Shown here one piece after another: positions 17,638 to 26,939 of a stretch of DNA of 64,000 bases (its first letter is position 1; each line of letters starts with the position of its first letter). The stretch spans positions 124,001 to 188,000 of the forward strand of contig NZ_RZHE01000004.1 of the NCBI RefSeq assembly GCF_003989825.1, in the 5' to 3' direction. A model generated the notes under the pieces. It did not search any database, was not told the origin of the DNA, and saw only the letters and a program-made list of their open reading frames with translations. Made by a program: the position numbers and the translations under genes. This stretch comes from Vreelandella populi. Lineage in GTDB: Bacteria > Pseudomonadota > Gammaproteobacteria > Pseudomonadales > Halomonadaceae.

Positions 17638-18290
17638 GAATTATCCTTAGCGGGACTTTCTGCGCCTGTTTCTGGCTCGCCCCAACGCGGCATCAAAGTA
17701 TGCTGAATTCCCAACTGATTAAGAATTCTCGCAACGATAAAATCAATAAGATCATCAATAGAATGCGGGCGATGATAAAAACCGGGGGCAGCGGGCAGAA
17801 TCACAACGCCCAAGCGGCTTAACGCCAGCATATGTTCCAGATGAATGGGCGATAGCGGGCTCTCCCTGGGCACCAGCACAAGGGTGCGCCGTTCCTTGAT
17901 TGCTACATCTGCCGCGCGCTCGATCAGGTTATTGCTTGCACCAGAAGCCACGGCTGAAAGCGTTCCGGTCGAACATGGGCAAACCACCATGGCGGAGGGC
18001 GCGCCTGAACCAGAGGCCACCGGGGCCATCCAGTCTTCGCGCCCAAAGCAGCGTATCTGGTCAGGCGCGGCGCCGCTTTGCTCGCTTAACGCCTGTGCCA
18101 GACGTTCCGGTTGCGCCGGCAGGTTGATATCGGTTTCGGTAGCAATCACCATGTGAGCTGCCTTGGAAATCATGACCCATACTTCATGACCCGCCTCGAC
18201 CAATACATCAATCAGGCGCAGCCCGTACTGCGCGCCGGAAGCGCCGGTCAAGGCCACGGTAATAGGTTTTTTGAAGGGGGTGTCATTCAT
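17634..18290 (-). CDS. ubiX: flavin prenyltransferase UbiX
   Basis: Makes prenylated FMN, the cofactor of UbiD decarboxylases in ubiquinone synthesis. It is a 218-residue flavoprotein with the family start ALTGASGAQYGLRLIDVL and the active-site region CPCSTGTLSAVASG, plus RESPLSPIHLEHML. It is coupled to mpl upstream and a LysE exporter downstream by 4-bp overlaps. The acidic C-terminal tail of about 15 residues is beyond the conserved fold. Confidence 0.95.
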   Translation of the reverse strand: MNDTPFKKPITVALTGASGAQYGLRLIDVLVEAGHEVWVMISKAAHMVIATETDINLPAQPERLAQALSEQSGAAPDQIRCFGREDWMAPVASGSGAPSAMVVCPCSTGTLSAVASGASNNLIERAADVAIKERRTLVLVPRESPLSPIHLEHMLALSRLGVVILPAAPGFYHRPHSIDDLIDFIVARILNQLGIQHTLMPRWGEPETGAESPAKDNS

Positions 18291-19672
18291 GCTCCGAACT
18301 CCTTGGCCGTCAAGGCATGCAGCAACCGTTCATGCACTCCTTCAAAGCCACCATTGGACATTACTACGATGCGGTCCAACGGCTCAGCCTGGCTGACCAC
18401 CGCACTCACCAACGCATCAATATTACGATATAGGTGCGCGTTGGTGCCCTGCTCGGCCACCAGGGATTCCATCGACCACTCAATATCCGCGGGCTGATAC
18501 CAATACACCTGGTCGGCATCATTGATGCTTTCGTTCAACCGGTCGCGCAGTGCGCCCAAACGCATGGTATTGGAGCGCGGCTCGATCACCGCCAGCAGGC
18601 GACCCTTGGTCGTGGTAGCGCGCAGCCCTTCAAGCGTCGCGGCAATGGCCGTAGGGTGATGGGCAAAGTCATCAATGACCTGCACCCCATTAACTTCTCC
18701 CCGCACTTCCTGGCGTCTTTTAGGCGTTTCAAAGCGAGCCAAAGCAGCACAGGCACGCGCCAGATCCACCCCACACTTGTGGGCGGCGGCCAGCGCCGCC
18801 AATGCGTTACGCGCATTATGCGCGCCGCTCAACGGCCACTCGACAACGCTGTCTTCTTCGCCGTGGTCTGCACGGTGGATAACCTGGAAACGGCTGGCAT
18901 CGGGGCGCTCCAGACAGAGTTGCCAGGCACTTTCAGGCTTCTCACCAAAGTGCTCAATCGGCGTCCAGGCCCCCATGGCCAACACGCGCTCAAGCGCGGG
19001 CTGTTCATCCGCTACCAGTAGGCGTCCCTGGCTTGGCACCGTGCGAACCAAATGATGAAACTGACGCTCGATGGCGGCCAGGTCAGGAAAGATATCCGCG
19101 TGATCAAACTCAAGATTGTTGAGTACAGCGATATCCGGGCGGTAATGAACGAACTTGGAGCGCTTGTCGAAAAAGGCCGTATCGTACTCATCGGCTTCCA
19201 CGACAAACGGTCCTTGCGGATCGCCCAGGCGCGCCGAAACCCCAAAGTTACGCGGCACGCCACCAATCAGAAAGCCTGGCGCCTGACCGGCACTCTCCAG
19301 CAGCCAGGCCAGCAGGCTAGCAGTGGTGGTTTTACCGTGGGTGCCGGCGATCGCGATGACTCGCCGCCCCGGAAGCACATGCTCAGCAAGCCACTGAGCG
19401 CCCGAGGTATAAGGCAAACCGCTATTGAGAAGCGCCTCTACCTCTACATTTCCCCGAGACAGTGCGTTGCCCACGATCACCAAATCGACAGAATCGCACA
19501 GATGCTCTGCCCGGTAGCCTTCCATCAGCGTGATACCCGCCTCAGCAAGCTGAGTACTCATTGGCGGATAGACATTGGCATCCGACCCGCTGACCTGGTG
19601 GCCCTGTTCGCGCGCGAGTAGCGCAAGGCTACCCATAAAGGTGCCACAGATACCGATAATATGGAGATGCAT
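18287..19672 (-). CDS. mpl: UDP-N-acetylmuramate:L-Ala-gamma-D-Glu-meso-DAP ligase Mpl
   Basis: Recycles the cell-wall tripeptide by joining it to UDP-MurNAc. It is a 461-residue Mur-ligase-fold enzyme with an N-terminal Rossmann region (HIIGICGTFMGSLA), the ATP loop GTHGKTTTAS near 111-120 and the central-domain NNLEFDHADIF motif. It is the first gene of the mpl-ubiX-lysE operon. It is divergent from the glutaredoxin gene across about 250 bp that should contain both promoters. Confidence 0.96.
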   Translation of the reverse strand: MHLHIIGICGTFMGSLALLAREQGHQVSGSDANVYPPMSTQLAEAGITLMEGYRAEHLCDSVDLVIVGNALSRGNVEVEALLNSGLPYTSGAQWLAEHVLPGRRVIAIAGTHGKTTTASLLAWLLESAGQAPGFLIGGVPRNFGVSARLGDPQGPFVVEADEYDTAFFDKRSKFVHYRPDIAVLNNLEFDHADIFPDLAAIERQFHHLVRTVPSQGRLLVADEQPALERVLAMGAWTPIEHFGEKPESAWQLCLERPDASRFQVIHRADHGEEDSVVEWPLSGAHNARNALAALAAAHKCGVDLARACAALARFETPKRRQEVRGEVNGVQVIDDFAHHPTAIAATLEGLRATTTKGRLLAVIEPRSNTMRLGALRDRLNESINDADQVYWYQPADIEWSMESLVAEQGTNAHLYRNIDALVSAVVSQAEPLDRIVVMSNGGFEGVHERLLHALTAKEFGA

Positions 19673-19923
19673 GGTGCGCCCCTGACAACGTAATCAACAC
19701 TGCATTGAAATAGCAGGAAAGACTAGCACGACCGGCCTGATTGCTCATCCCTAAGGGCTGGTTTTAACGCACAAAACTGATCATGACGCGAGCAGAACCG
19801 CCCTTAAGCGTGCCATCAAAGTGACAAATGCTCGTGATTGTTGCAGGATGCGCGCATCTCTTATTGGCTAATCACTTATTTACAAGCGTTGACCGCGCCT
19901 ATCGGTCAGCGAAGGAGCTTACC

Positions 19924-20313
19924 GTGCGCGTATTGATTCGCTATTTTTTCCGGGGTGTTCGTTTGGTGCTGGCACCGGTAATGATTATTTCGGAAAAACT
20001 CACCACGCCAAGTGCCCTGGAGCGCGCACCGGCCGAACAGGCACGGGTTGATGAGGCTTGCCAGCGCCTGGCCCTTTACCAGTTCAGAACCTGCCCGTTT
20101 TGCATCAAGGTGCGTAAAGAAATCGCCCGGCTTGGACTAGACATTGAACTGCGGGATACCCAGCAAGATCCCGCGCATAAGCAGGCGCTGATAGAAGGCG
20201 GCGGTCAGCCGAAAGTACCCTGCCTGAAAATCAACCACGAAGACGGCCATGAAGAGTGGCTCTATGAGTCAGACGATATTAACCGCTGGCTGCATCAGCG
20301 ATTTGGGGTCTAG
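19924..20313 (+). CDS. membrane-anchored glutaredoxin-like protein
   Basis: A 129-residue protein with one hydrophobic N-terminal segment (about 3-25) followed by a glutaredoxin domain (about 55-129). The active site is CPFC in [12 protein letters not shown] and the glutathione-binding cis-Pro loop is PKVPCLKI. I start it at GTG 19924, seven bases after AAGGAG; a longer frame open from 19828 lacks a ribosome binding site. It probably reduces disulfides or glutathionylated proteins at the inner membrane. The stop overlaps that of the convergent downstream gene by four bases. Confidence 0.85.
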   Translation: MRVLIRYFFRGVRLVLAPVMIISEKLTTPSALERAPAEQARVDEACQRLALYQFRTCPFCIKVRKEIARLGLDIELRDTQQDPAHKQALIEGGGQPKVPCLKINHEDGHEEWLYESDDINRWLHQRFGV

Positions 20314-20810
20314 AACTCTGCCCGGTAGGCTTCAACATCAAAGTGAACATTGATCATGATTTCTTCATCCGGATCCTGTACAGCATCCATGCTGTTTTGC
20401 AGTGCCATTGAGCCCTGAATGTGGCCTGCAATATGCAGCAGACGCCCCTGCTGTTCAAAATGGCTTATTGAGACGTCAACGCTGCCACCCTCTGACGTAT
20501 AAAAAGGCGGGGTGGCTGCGCTGCTGATTAGCTGAATTACCTGGGCATCGACAAGTTCGCCATCTTCAATTCTTAAATGCATGGATAGCGCCTCTCGGGC
20601 GTCCCGGCTATCCGGATCAATAAAGCCCATAATTGTGATGTCCATTTGCTCGCCTGTTTCCACATAGGCAGCGCTTGAGTCCTGACCTCCATTCAAGACG
20701 AACCATTCGTATGTCTCACCTTCAAGCGTTCCTTCTATACTTGATGCGTGAACGGATAGTGGAAGCAATCCGGCTATCATTAGCGCAGCCCATCCCTGTT
20801 TTTTCATCAT
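20310..20810 (-). CDS. small secreted protein of unknown function
   Basis: A 166-residue protein with a clear signal peptide (about 1-23, cleavage after SVHA) and an acidic mature part that looks all-beta ([33 protein letters not shown]). I do not recognise a family. The acidic composition suits a periplasmic protein of a halophile. It is divergent from the peptide ABC operon across a 276-bp region holding a palindrome and direct repeats. It could be co-controlled with that operon. Confidence 0.75.
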   Translation of the reverse strand: MMKKQGWAALMIAGLLPLSVHASSIEGTLEGETYEWFVLNGGQDSSAAYVETGEQMDITIMGFIDPDSRDAREALSMHLRIEDGELVDAQVIQLISSAATPPFYTSEGGSVDVSISHFEQQGRLLHIAGHIQGSMALQNSMDAVQDPDEEIMINVHFDVEAYRAEF

Positions 20811-20846
20811 AACCTTCTACTTTTGTGTACCTTGAGAACCGGCAAC

Positions 20847-20925
20847 TAAACGATCGTTTACTTTTTATCTACAACTTTCGTCTAATAGACTGATCATTGA
20901 CGGCCGTTAATAGCTTGATCATTGA
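20847..20925. promoter_or_regulatory. 14-bp palindrome and a 10-bp direct repeat upstream of the peptide ABC operon
   Basis: TAAACGATCGTTTA at 20847-20860 is a perfect palindrome of TetR-operator type. TGATCATTGA occurs at 20891-20900 and again at 20916-20925, a 25-bp period placing the copies on nearly the same helix face. All lie in the divergent region between the small secreted protein and the substrate-binding protein gene. Farther down, CTGACC at 21004-21009 and TATATA at 21029-21034 could be a weak plus-strand promoter. Confidence 0.4.
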
Positions 20926-21086
20926 GTAGATGAATAGAGCCTGTCATTATTTCGATTGTGCGACGTATTGCCCTCTCTCTATGTTAGTAGCATAGCTTAC
21001 AAGCTGACCGTGTCTGTTTTACTGGCTCTATATAGCTTTAGGCGGTAAGGCGAACAATAAAACCATCAAAAAAAATGGGAACAATC

Positions 21087-22658
21087 ATGACGCTTAAGAA
21101 AACGTTACTGGCTTCTATTATTGGGGCGACCATGGTGGGTGGCGCAATGCTACCGCTAACGGCAAGCGCAGAAACCCTGCGTATCGGCTACTCAGCCGAC
21201 CCGGAAACCTTAGATATTCATGAGCAGCTTTCTGGCGGCATGCTGCGCTTTTCTCACCTTGCCTTTGACCCGCTGGTTCGCTGGACAAAAGACTTCGATT
21301 TCGAACCGCGCCTGGCTACCGAGTGGGAACAGACCGACGATACCCATATCCGCATGACGCTGCGCGAAGGTGTCACCTTCCATTCCGGTAATGAGTTCAC
21401 TGCCAAAGACGTCGTGTGGACCATTGAGCGTCTGCAAGAGAGTCCCGATTACAAAGCCATATTTGAGCCGATTGCCAGCGCCGAAGCCATCGACGACTAC
21501 ACGGTAGAAATCACCACGACCGAGCCGTACCCACTGATGCTGAACCTGGCGACCTACATCTTCCCGATGGATAGCCAGTTCTATACCGGCGAAACGGATA
21601 ACGGCAATGACAAGGCTGAAATCGTTAAAGCTGGTAACTCGTTCGCCTCGCGTAATATTTCCGGTACTGGCCCCTTCCGCCTGACTGACCGCCGCCAGGG
21701 CGTGCGCGTTGACTTTGAACGCTTTGAAGATTACTGGGATACCGAAACAGAAGGTAATGTTTCCAGCATCGTGCTGACCCCGATTTCTGAAAATGCTTCA
21801 CGCGTGGCAGCCTTGTTGTCCGGCGGCGTTGATTTCATTGATGCCGTACCGCCTAACGACTTGGAGCGCGTACGCGAGTCTGGCGACGTGGAACTGATTG
21901 AAGTTCCCGGCACCCGCATCATTGGCTTCCAGCTCAACCAGGAAAAAGTTGAAGCATTCCAGGACGTTCGCGTTCGTCAGGCCGTTGATCTTGCCATCAA
22001 CCAGGAAGGCATTGCAGACCGCCTGATGCGCGGTTTCGCAACTCCAGCGGGGCAGTTCTCGCCGGAAGGCTACTCAGGCCATAATCCGGATCTGGTGCCG
22101 CGCTATGATCTTGAGCGCGCCCAGGAGCTGATGGCGGAAGCAGGTTATGAAGATGGCTTTACAGTCGACATGATCGCGCCCAACAACCGCTATGTTAACG
22201 ATGCACAGATTGCTCAGGCTGTTGCCAACATGCTGTCGCGCATCAATATCAGAGTTAATCTGCGCACCATGCCGCTGGCGCAATACTGGCCGGAGTACGA
22301 CACGCGTCAGTCCGATATTGCCATGCTCGGCTGGCACTCCGATACCGAAGATAGCGCCAACTTCTTCCAGTACCTCTCTTTCTGCATTGATGATGAGACC
22401 GGTGCAGGCCAGTACAACTACGGCAACTATTGCAATGAAGAGATCGATGCGTTGGTAACCGAAGCCGATAGCGTCACCGATCTTGAGCGCCGTAATGAAA
22501 TGCTGCGTGAAGCCGAAGCCATGCTGTATGAAGATGTCGGTTTTGTCATGCTGCACTGGCAAAATCTGGCCTACGCCGCGGCTAACGGCGTTGACATTGA
22601 GCCGGTGGTCAACGCGATCGACTTCCCTTACCTGGGTGATCTAGTGATCAGCCGCTAA
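21087..22658 (+). CDS. peptide ABC transporter substrate-binding protein (family 5)
   Basis: Periplasmic binding protein of a Dpp/Opp-type importer, 523 residues. A signal peptide ends near LTASAE, and the family-5 (SBP_bac_5) fold follows: LRIGYSADPETLDIHEQ, then FEPRLATEWEQTDDTHIRMTL, FTAKDVVWTIERL and RNISGTGPFRL. There is no lipobox, so it is soluble in the periplasm. I use ATG 21087, preceded by GGGA at suitable spacing, rather than ATG 21075, which has no ribosome binding site. Downstream genes supply two permeases, two ATPases, a regulator and prolidase, pointing to di- or oligopeptides as substrate. Confidence 0.9.
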   Translation: MTLKKTLLASIIGATMVGGAMLPLTASAETLRIGYSADPETLDIHEQLSGGMLRFSHLAFDPLVRWTKDFDFEPRLATEWEQTDDTHIRMTLREGVTFHSGNEFTAKDVVWTIERLQESPDYKAIFEPIASAEAIDDYTVEITTTEPYPLMLNLATYIFPMDSQFYTGETDNGNDKAEIVKAGNSFASRNISGTGPFRLTDRRQGVRVDFERFEDYWDTETEGNVSSIVLTPISENASRVAALLSGGVDFIDAVPPNDLERVRESGDVELIEVPGTRIIGFQLNQEKVEAFQDVRVRQAVDLAINQEGIADRLMRGFATPAGQFSPEGYSGHNPDLVPRYDLERAQELMAEAGYEDGFTVDMIAPNNRYVNDAQIAQAVANMLSRINIRVNLRTMPLAQYWPEYDTRQSDIAMLGWHSDTEDSANFFQYLSFCIDDETGAGQYNYGNYCNEEIDALVTEADSVTDLERRNEMLREAEAMLYEDVGFVMLHWQNLAYAAANGVDIEPVVNAIDFPYLGDLVISR

Positions 22659-22694
22659 GTCTATTGAACGTCTCGTAAGCTTTAATGCAAGGAT

Positions 22695-22726
22695 GCTTCG
22701 CTCTCCAGGCAACTGGAGGGCGAAGC
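22695..22726 (+). promoter_or_regulatory. hairpin between binding-protein and permease genes
   Basis: A 14-bp stem (GCTTCGCTCTCCAG with a complement carrying one G-T pair) is closed by a GCAA tetraloop, 37 bases after the binding-protein stop. No U tract follows. Such hairpins in ABC operons commonly protect the upstream message or let only part of transcription pass, so the binding protein is made in excess over the membrane parts. The structure is clear; the role is inferred. Confidence 0.6.
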
Positions 22727-22814
22727 CCTTGTTATGTCCAAAACAGCGGTAACGCGTTTAAAAAACTTACCGATAGACCCTTTGTTAAACACTATTACAT
22801 AGGTGGCGTACGCC

Positions 22815-23864
22815 ATGATTGCCTTTTTAATCAAGCGGCTGATGCACGCGGTATTGGTGATGTTCGTCATCAGCGTGCTGGCCTTCGCCATTCAGGACAA
22901 CCTGGGTGACCCGATACAGCAGATGGTGGGCCAATCGGTCCCTGAGAGCGAACGCGATGCCCTTCGCGAACGTCTAGGCCTGAACGACCCCTTCATGGTT
23001 CAGTATGTACGCTTTGCCAAAAACGCAGTACAGGGGGATTTCGGGTACTCGTACTTTTATCGTGAACCCGCGCTCGGTGTGATTGCTCGTCATTTACCGG
23101 CAACCCTTGAGCTGGTGTTTGCCGCCACGCTGATCATTGTGCTGCTCTCGGTGCCTATCGGGGTATATAGCGCGATCAAGCCCCGCTCCATTATCTCGCG
23201 ATTTTTTATGGGCGCATCGATTATCGGTATTTCCATTCCGGTATTTTTGACCGCCATCGTGCTCATTCAAATATTTTCCATCGGCATCACCGTGTCCATC
23301 TTCCCTGAGAGCACTGGCTGGGGTGCCTGGCTGAACGGCTTTTTCTCCACCCAGGGCAATATGCCCTCGTTTGGGCGCGGCTATGACCTGGTGCATGTCG
23401 TCGGCCACTGGGATACCAACCTTGCGACCTGGAACGGACTTCAGCATCTGGTATTGCCGGCCATTTCACTGGCCTCCATCATGCTGCCGCTATTTATCCG
23501 CCTGATTCGCGCCGAAATGATGGAAGTATTGCAGTCAGAGTACGTCAAGTACGCCCGCGCCAAGGGTATTTCCATGCGCCGCGTCTACTTCGTGCATGCG
23601 CTGAAGAACACCATGCTGCCGGTCATTACTGTGGGCGGCGTACAGATCGGTACCATGGTGGCTTACACCATTTTAACCGAGACCGTATTCCAGTGGCCGG
23701 GCATGGGCCTGATGTTCCTGGATGCGATCAACCGTGCCGATATCCCGCTGATCGTGGCCTATCTAATGATTGTCGGCGTCATTTTCGTGGTGACCAACAC
23801 CATCGTGGATCTGATCTACGGCTTTGTGAACCCCACTGTAAAACTGACTGGTAAGCCCGCATGA
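22815..23864 (+). CDS. peptide ABC transporter permease (DppB type)
   Basis: A 349-residue inner-membrane permease with six predicted helices and the EAA-loop motif in EYVKYARAKGISMRRVYFVHALKNTMLP. The N-terminal MIAFLIKRLMHAVLVMFVISVLAF is typical of DppB/OppB proteins. I start at ATG 22815, eight bases after AGGTGG, not the GTG at 22803. The next permease overlaps by four bases. Confidence 0.93.
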   Translation: MIAFLIKRLMHAVLVMFVISVLAFAIQDNLGDPIQQMVGQSVPESERDALRERLGLNDPFMVQYVRFAKNAVQGDFGYSYFYREPALGVIARHLPATLELVFAATLIIVLLSVPIGVYSAIKPRSIISRFFMGASIIGISIPVFLTAIVLIQIFSIGITVSIFPESTGWGAWLNGFFSTQGNMPSFGRGYDLVHVVGHWDTNLATWNGLQHLVLPAISLASIMLPLFIRLIRAEMMEVLQSEYVKYARAKGISMRRVYFVHALKNTMLPVITVGGVQIGTMVAYTILTETVFQWPGMGLMFLDAINRADIPLIVAYLMIVGVIFVVTNTIVDLIYGFVNPTVKLTGKPA

Positions 23865-24802
23865 CGATGACAACGAATAAGGCACCCAGCCGCCTGGATC
23901 GCTTTCGCGACTCTTTTGTGTGGTACAGCTTCAAGCGCGACCGCACCGCGCAACTCTGCCTGGCCGTTTTTCTCTGCCTGGTCGTGGCCGCCTTCTCGGC
24001 GCCTTTGCTTGCCCCGACCGACCCGTATGATCTTCGCCAGATCGATATCATGGCCTCAGAACTGCCGCCTTTCTGGATCGATGGCGCCGACGAGCAGTAT
24101 TCACTAGGTACCGACGCCCAGGGCCGCGATCTCTGGTCGATCATTCTTTACGGCACCCGCGTGTCGCTGCTGATCGGCTTTGGCGCGGTTATCCTCCAGG
24201 CCCTGCTAGGCGTAACCTTTGGTCTGATGGCAGGCTATCTGGGTGGTCGCGTGGATGCCTTCCTGATGCGCCTTGCCGACATCCAGCTGTCGTTCTCGAC
24301 GTTGATGGTGGCGATTGTGGTAGGCGCTGTGGTTAAAGCAACCCTAGGAGGGGCTTTTTATAGCCAGTACGCCGTCTTGATGTTGGTGCTGATTATCGGC
24401 TTGGCCGAGTGGCCCCAGTACGCCCGCACGGTACGTGCCTCGGTATTGGCGGAAAAGGGCAAAGAGTATGTAGATGCTGCCCGCGTCATGGGGCTACGCA
24501 GCAAGCGGATCATGTTCCGACATGTACTGCCCAACACCTTGTCGCCGATTTTCGTTATTTCCACCGTACAGATTGCCAACGCGATTATCTCTGAAGCGGC
24601 GCTGTCATTTTTAGGTCTCGGCATGCCCGAAACCCATCCATCGCTTGGCTCATTAATCAAGGCAGGGTTTGACTACATTCAGTCAGGCTCTTGGTGGATC
24701 ACGCTGATCCCCGGTGCGGTACTGGTGGTGCTGGTGCTGTCTATCAATCTCCTGGGCGACTGGCTACGCGATGTCATGAACCCACGACTCTATAAAGGCT
24801 GA
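23861..24802 (+). CDS. peptide ABC transporter permease (DppC type)
   Basis: A 313-residue partner permease. It has the cytoplasmic N-terminal segment and the first helix of the OppC_N type, LGTDAQGRDLWS, and an EAA loop in EYVDAARVMGLRSKRIMFRHVLPNTLSPI. It overlaps the DppB-like gene by four bases and lies seven bases before the first ATPase gene, consistent with one operon. Confidence 0.93.
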   Translation: MTMTTNKAPSRLDRFRDSFVWYSFKRDRTAQLCLAVFLCLVVAAFSAPLLAPTDPYDLRQIDIMASELPPFWIDGADEQYSLGTDAQGRDLWSIILYGTRVSLLIGFGAVILQALLGVTFGLMAGYLGGRVDAFLMRLADIQLSFSTLMVAIVVGAVVKATLGGAFYSQYAVLMLVLIIGLAEWPQYARTVRASVLAEKGKEYVDAARVMGLRSKRIMFRHVLPNTLSPIFVISTVQIANAIISEAALSFLGLGMPETHPSLGSLIKAGFDYIQSGSWWITLIPGAVLVVLVLSINLLGDWLRDVMNPRLYKG

Positions 24803-24809
24803 GGACACC

Positions 24810-25826
24810 ATGGCATTACTTGAAGTTTCCCAGTTAGATGTACGCTTTGCCTTACGCCAAGGCGAGGTCAAGGCAATACGCGATGTGAGCTTTACGCTTG
24901 AGCGTGGTGAGCGTTTGGGTATCGTGGGTGAGTCCGGCGCGGGTAAATCGGTCGCCGCCTTTTCGCTTTTGAACCTGATTTCCAAACCGGGGTTCATTGC
25001 CGGTGGCAGTATTCGTTTCGAAGGGCAAACGCTGAACACCATGTCAGAACGCGGCCTGCGAAAAATTCGCGGCAACCGCATCTCGATGATCTTTCAAGAC
25101 CCGATGATGACCCTGAACCCGGTGTTATCTATCGGCGAGCAGATGGTCGAATGTCTGAAGGCACACCGACGCATCTCCTCGCGGGACGCGCGCGCCATTG
25201 CGTTGGATAAACTGCGTCAGGTGCAGATTCCCTCACCGGAAAAGCGCCTGGACCAGTACCCTCATGAGCTATCCGGCGGGATGCGCCAGCGAATCATCAT
25301 TGCTATCGCCCTGCTGCTCGACCCGGACATCATCATCGCCGACGAGCCGACCACCGCACTGGATGTCACCATCCAGGCGGAGATCATGGCCCTGCTGCTG
25401 GATCTTTGCGAACAGCACAATGTCGGCCTGATTCTGATCACTCACGATCTCGGTGTGGTGAGCCAGGTCACCCAGCGCATGCTGGTCATGTACGCCGGCC
25501 GGGTCATTGAGCAGGGCCCCACGCGGGAAATCATCAACGACCCGCAACACCCCTACACCCAGGGGCTGATCAACGCCCTGCCCCAGATGGCGACACCGGG
25601 TGAAAAGCTCAACCAGATTCGCGGCAGCATGCCCTCACTTTCCAACCTGCCCAGCGGCTGCGCCTTTCATCCACGCTGCGACTTTATCAAGCGCGCGGAT
25701 GGGCAGACACGCCCCGCCTGTGTCGAGCAGGTGCCCGGTTTTGTCCAGACCGGTAACTGTCTGGCGGCCTGTCACATGGTGGCCGAGCTGCTGGAAGATC
25801 GTCGCTTGAAGGAGGAGAGCCAATGA
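24810..25826 (+). CDS. peptide ABC transporter ATP-binding protein (DppD type)
   Basis: A 338-residue ATPase with Walker [10 protein letters not shown]-loop [10 protein letters not shown], signature LSGGMRQR, Walker [13 protein letters not shown] and the switch His in ITHDLG. The C-terminal oligopeptide-transporter extension has the CAFHPRCDF cysteines that in family members hold an iron-sulfur cluster. It overlaps the second ATPase gene by four bases. Confidence 0.93.
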   Translation: MALLEVSQLDVRFALRQGEVKAIRDVSFTLERGERLGIVGESGAGKSVAAFSLLNLISKPGFIAGGSIRFEGQTLNTMSERGLRKIRGNRISMIFQDPMMTLNPVLSIGEQMVECLKAHRRISSRDARAIALDKLRQVQIPSPEKRLDQYPHELSGGMRQRIIIAIALLLDPDIIIADEPTTALDVTIQAEIMALLLDLCEQHNVGLILITHDLGVVSQVTQRMLVMYAGRVIEQGPTREIINDPQHPYTQGLINALPQMATPGEKLNQIRGSMPSLSNLPSGCAFHPRCDFIKRADGQTRPACVEQVPGFVQTGNCLAACHMVAELLEDRRLKEESQ

Positions 25827-26890
25827 CTACTCAGGCAAGTGCGGCGGCTGAGAATCATATTCCCGCTGAAAACATCGAAACCGCCACTCCGCTGCTGCAG
25901 ATTCGCGATCTGAAAAAGCGCTTCTCGCTCTCCGGCGACTTCCTCGAGCAGCTGCGCTTCAAGGGCGGCAAGCTGGTGCGCCATCAGGAACACGTGCATG
26001 CTATCAACGGCGTGAACCTAGATATTAGCCGCGGCGAAGCGCTGTGCGTAGTAGGCGAATCCGGTTGCGGAAAGTCCACCGTGGCGCGCACGGTCATGGG
26101 GCTTTTGAGCCCTTCTGAGGGCGAGATCCACTACGACGGCCAGCGGATTGATCATTTGAGCTCGCGCCAATTGCTGCCCTATCGCAAGCGCATGCAGATG
26201 ATCTTCCAGAACCCGTACGCATCGCTGAACCCGCGCATGACCATTCAGCAAACCCTGGAAGAGCCGCTGCGCCTGCACCACCCCAAGTGGAACCGCCAGC
26301 AGATCGCCGACAAGGTCGAAGAGGTGATGCGCTCGGTAGGTATCGACCCGGACTGGGGTAAACGCTTTGGCCACGAATTTTCTGGTGGGCAGCGCCAGCG
26401 TATTGCTATCGCGCGCGCCCTGGCCGTCGACCCCGAATTCATTGTTGCTGATGAACCCATTTCAGCACTGGACGTGTCGATTCAGGCTCAGGTGCTCAAT
26501 CTCCTGATGGAGGCGCAGCACGAACGTAATCTCACCTATCTGTTTATTACCCACGATCTGGCCGTGGTAGAGCATTTTGGCACGCGGGTAGCCGTCATGT
26601 ACCTGGGCACCGTATGTGAAATAGCCACAACAGCCACGCTTTTCGCCAAGCCGCGCCACCCTTATACCCAGGCGTTGCTCTCCTCCATTCCCCGCCTGGA
26701 GGATGACCGCCCTCAGCATATCCGCCTGGAAGGCGAAGTGCCGACACCGGTTAACCTGCCCAGTGGCTGCGTGTTCCACGGCCGCTGTCCGTATGCCAAC
26801 GCGCGCTGCCGCCAGGAGATCCCGCTTTTGCAGATGCAAAATGACGGCACTCGTGTTGCGTGCCACGCTGTGGAAGAAGGCCGCTTATGA
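25823..26890 (+). CDS. peptide ABC transporter ATP-binding protein (DppF type)
   Basis: A 355-residue second ATPase with Walker A GESGCGKS, Q-loop FQNPYASLNPRM, signature FSGGQRQRIAIARAL and Walker B FIVADEPISALD. The C-terminal CVFHGRCPYANARC is again the oligopeptide-ATPase cysteine motif. The N-terminal 60 residues include the KKRFSLSGDFLEQLRFKGG insert usual for DppF-like subunits. It completes a five-gene importer. Confidence 0.93.
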   Translation: MTTQASAAAENHIPAENIETATPLLQIRDLKKRFSLSGDFLEQLRFKGGKLVRHQEHVHAINGVNLDISRGEALCVVGESGCGKSTVARTVMGLLSPSEGEIHYDGQRIDHLSSRQLLPYRKRMQMIFQNPYASLNPRMTIQQTLEEPLRLHHPKWNRQQIADKVEEVMRSVGIDPDWGKRFGHEFSGGQRQRIAIARALAVDPEFIVADEPISALDVSIQAQVLNLLMEAQHERNLTYLFITHDLAVVEHFGTRVAVMYLGTVCEIATTATLFAKPRHPYTQALLSSIPRLEDDRPQHIRLEGEVPTPVNLPSGCVFHGRCPYANARCRQEIPLLQMQNDGTRVACHAVEEGRL

Positions 26891-26939
26891 ATCGCGGCGC
26901 TTTACTAGCGAAGCAAGCCCCATTACTGCGAGGTAAGGC

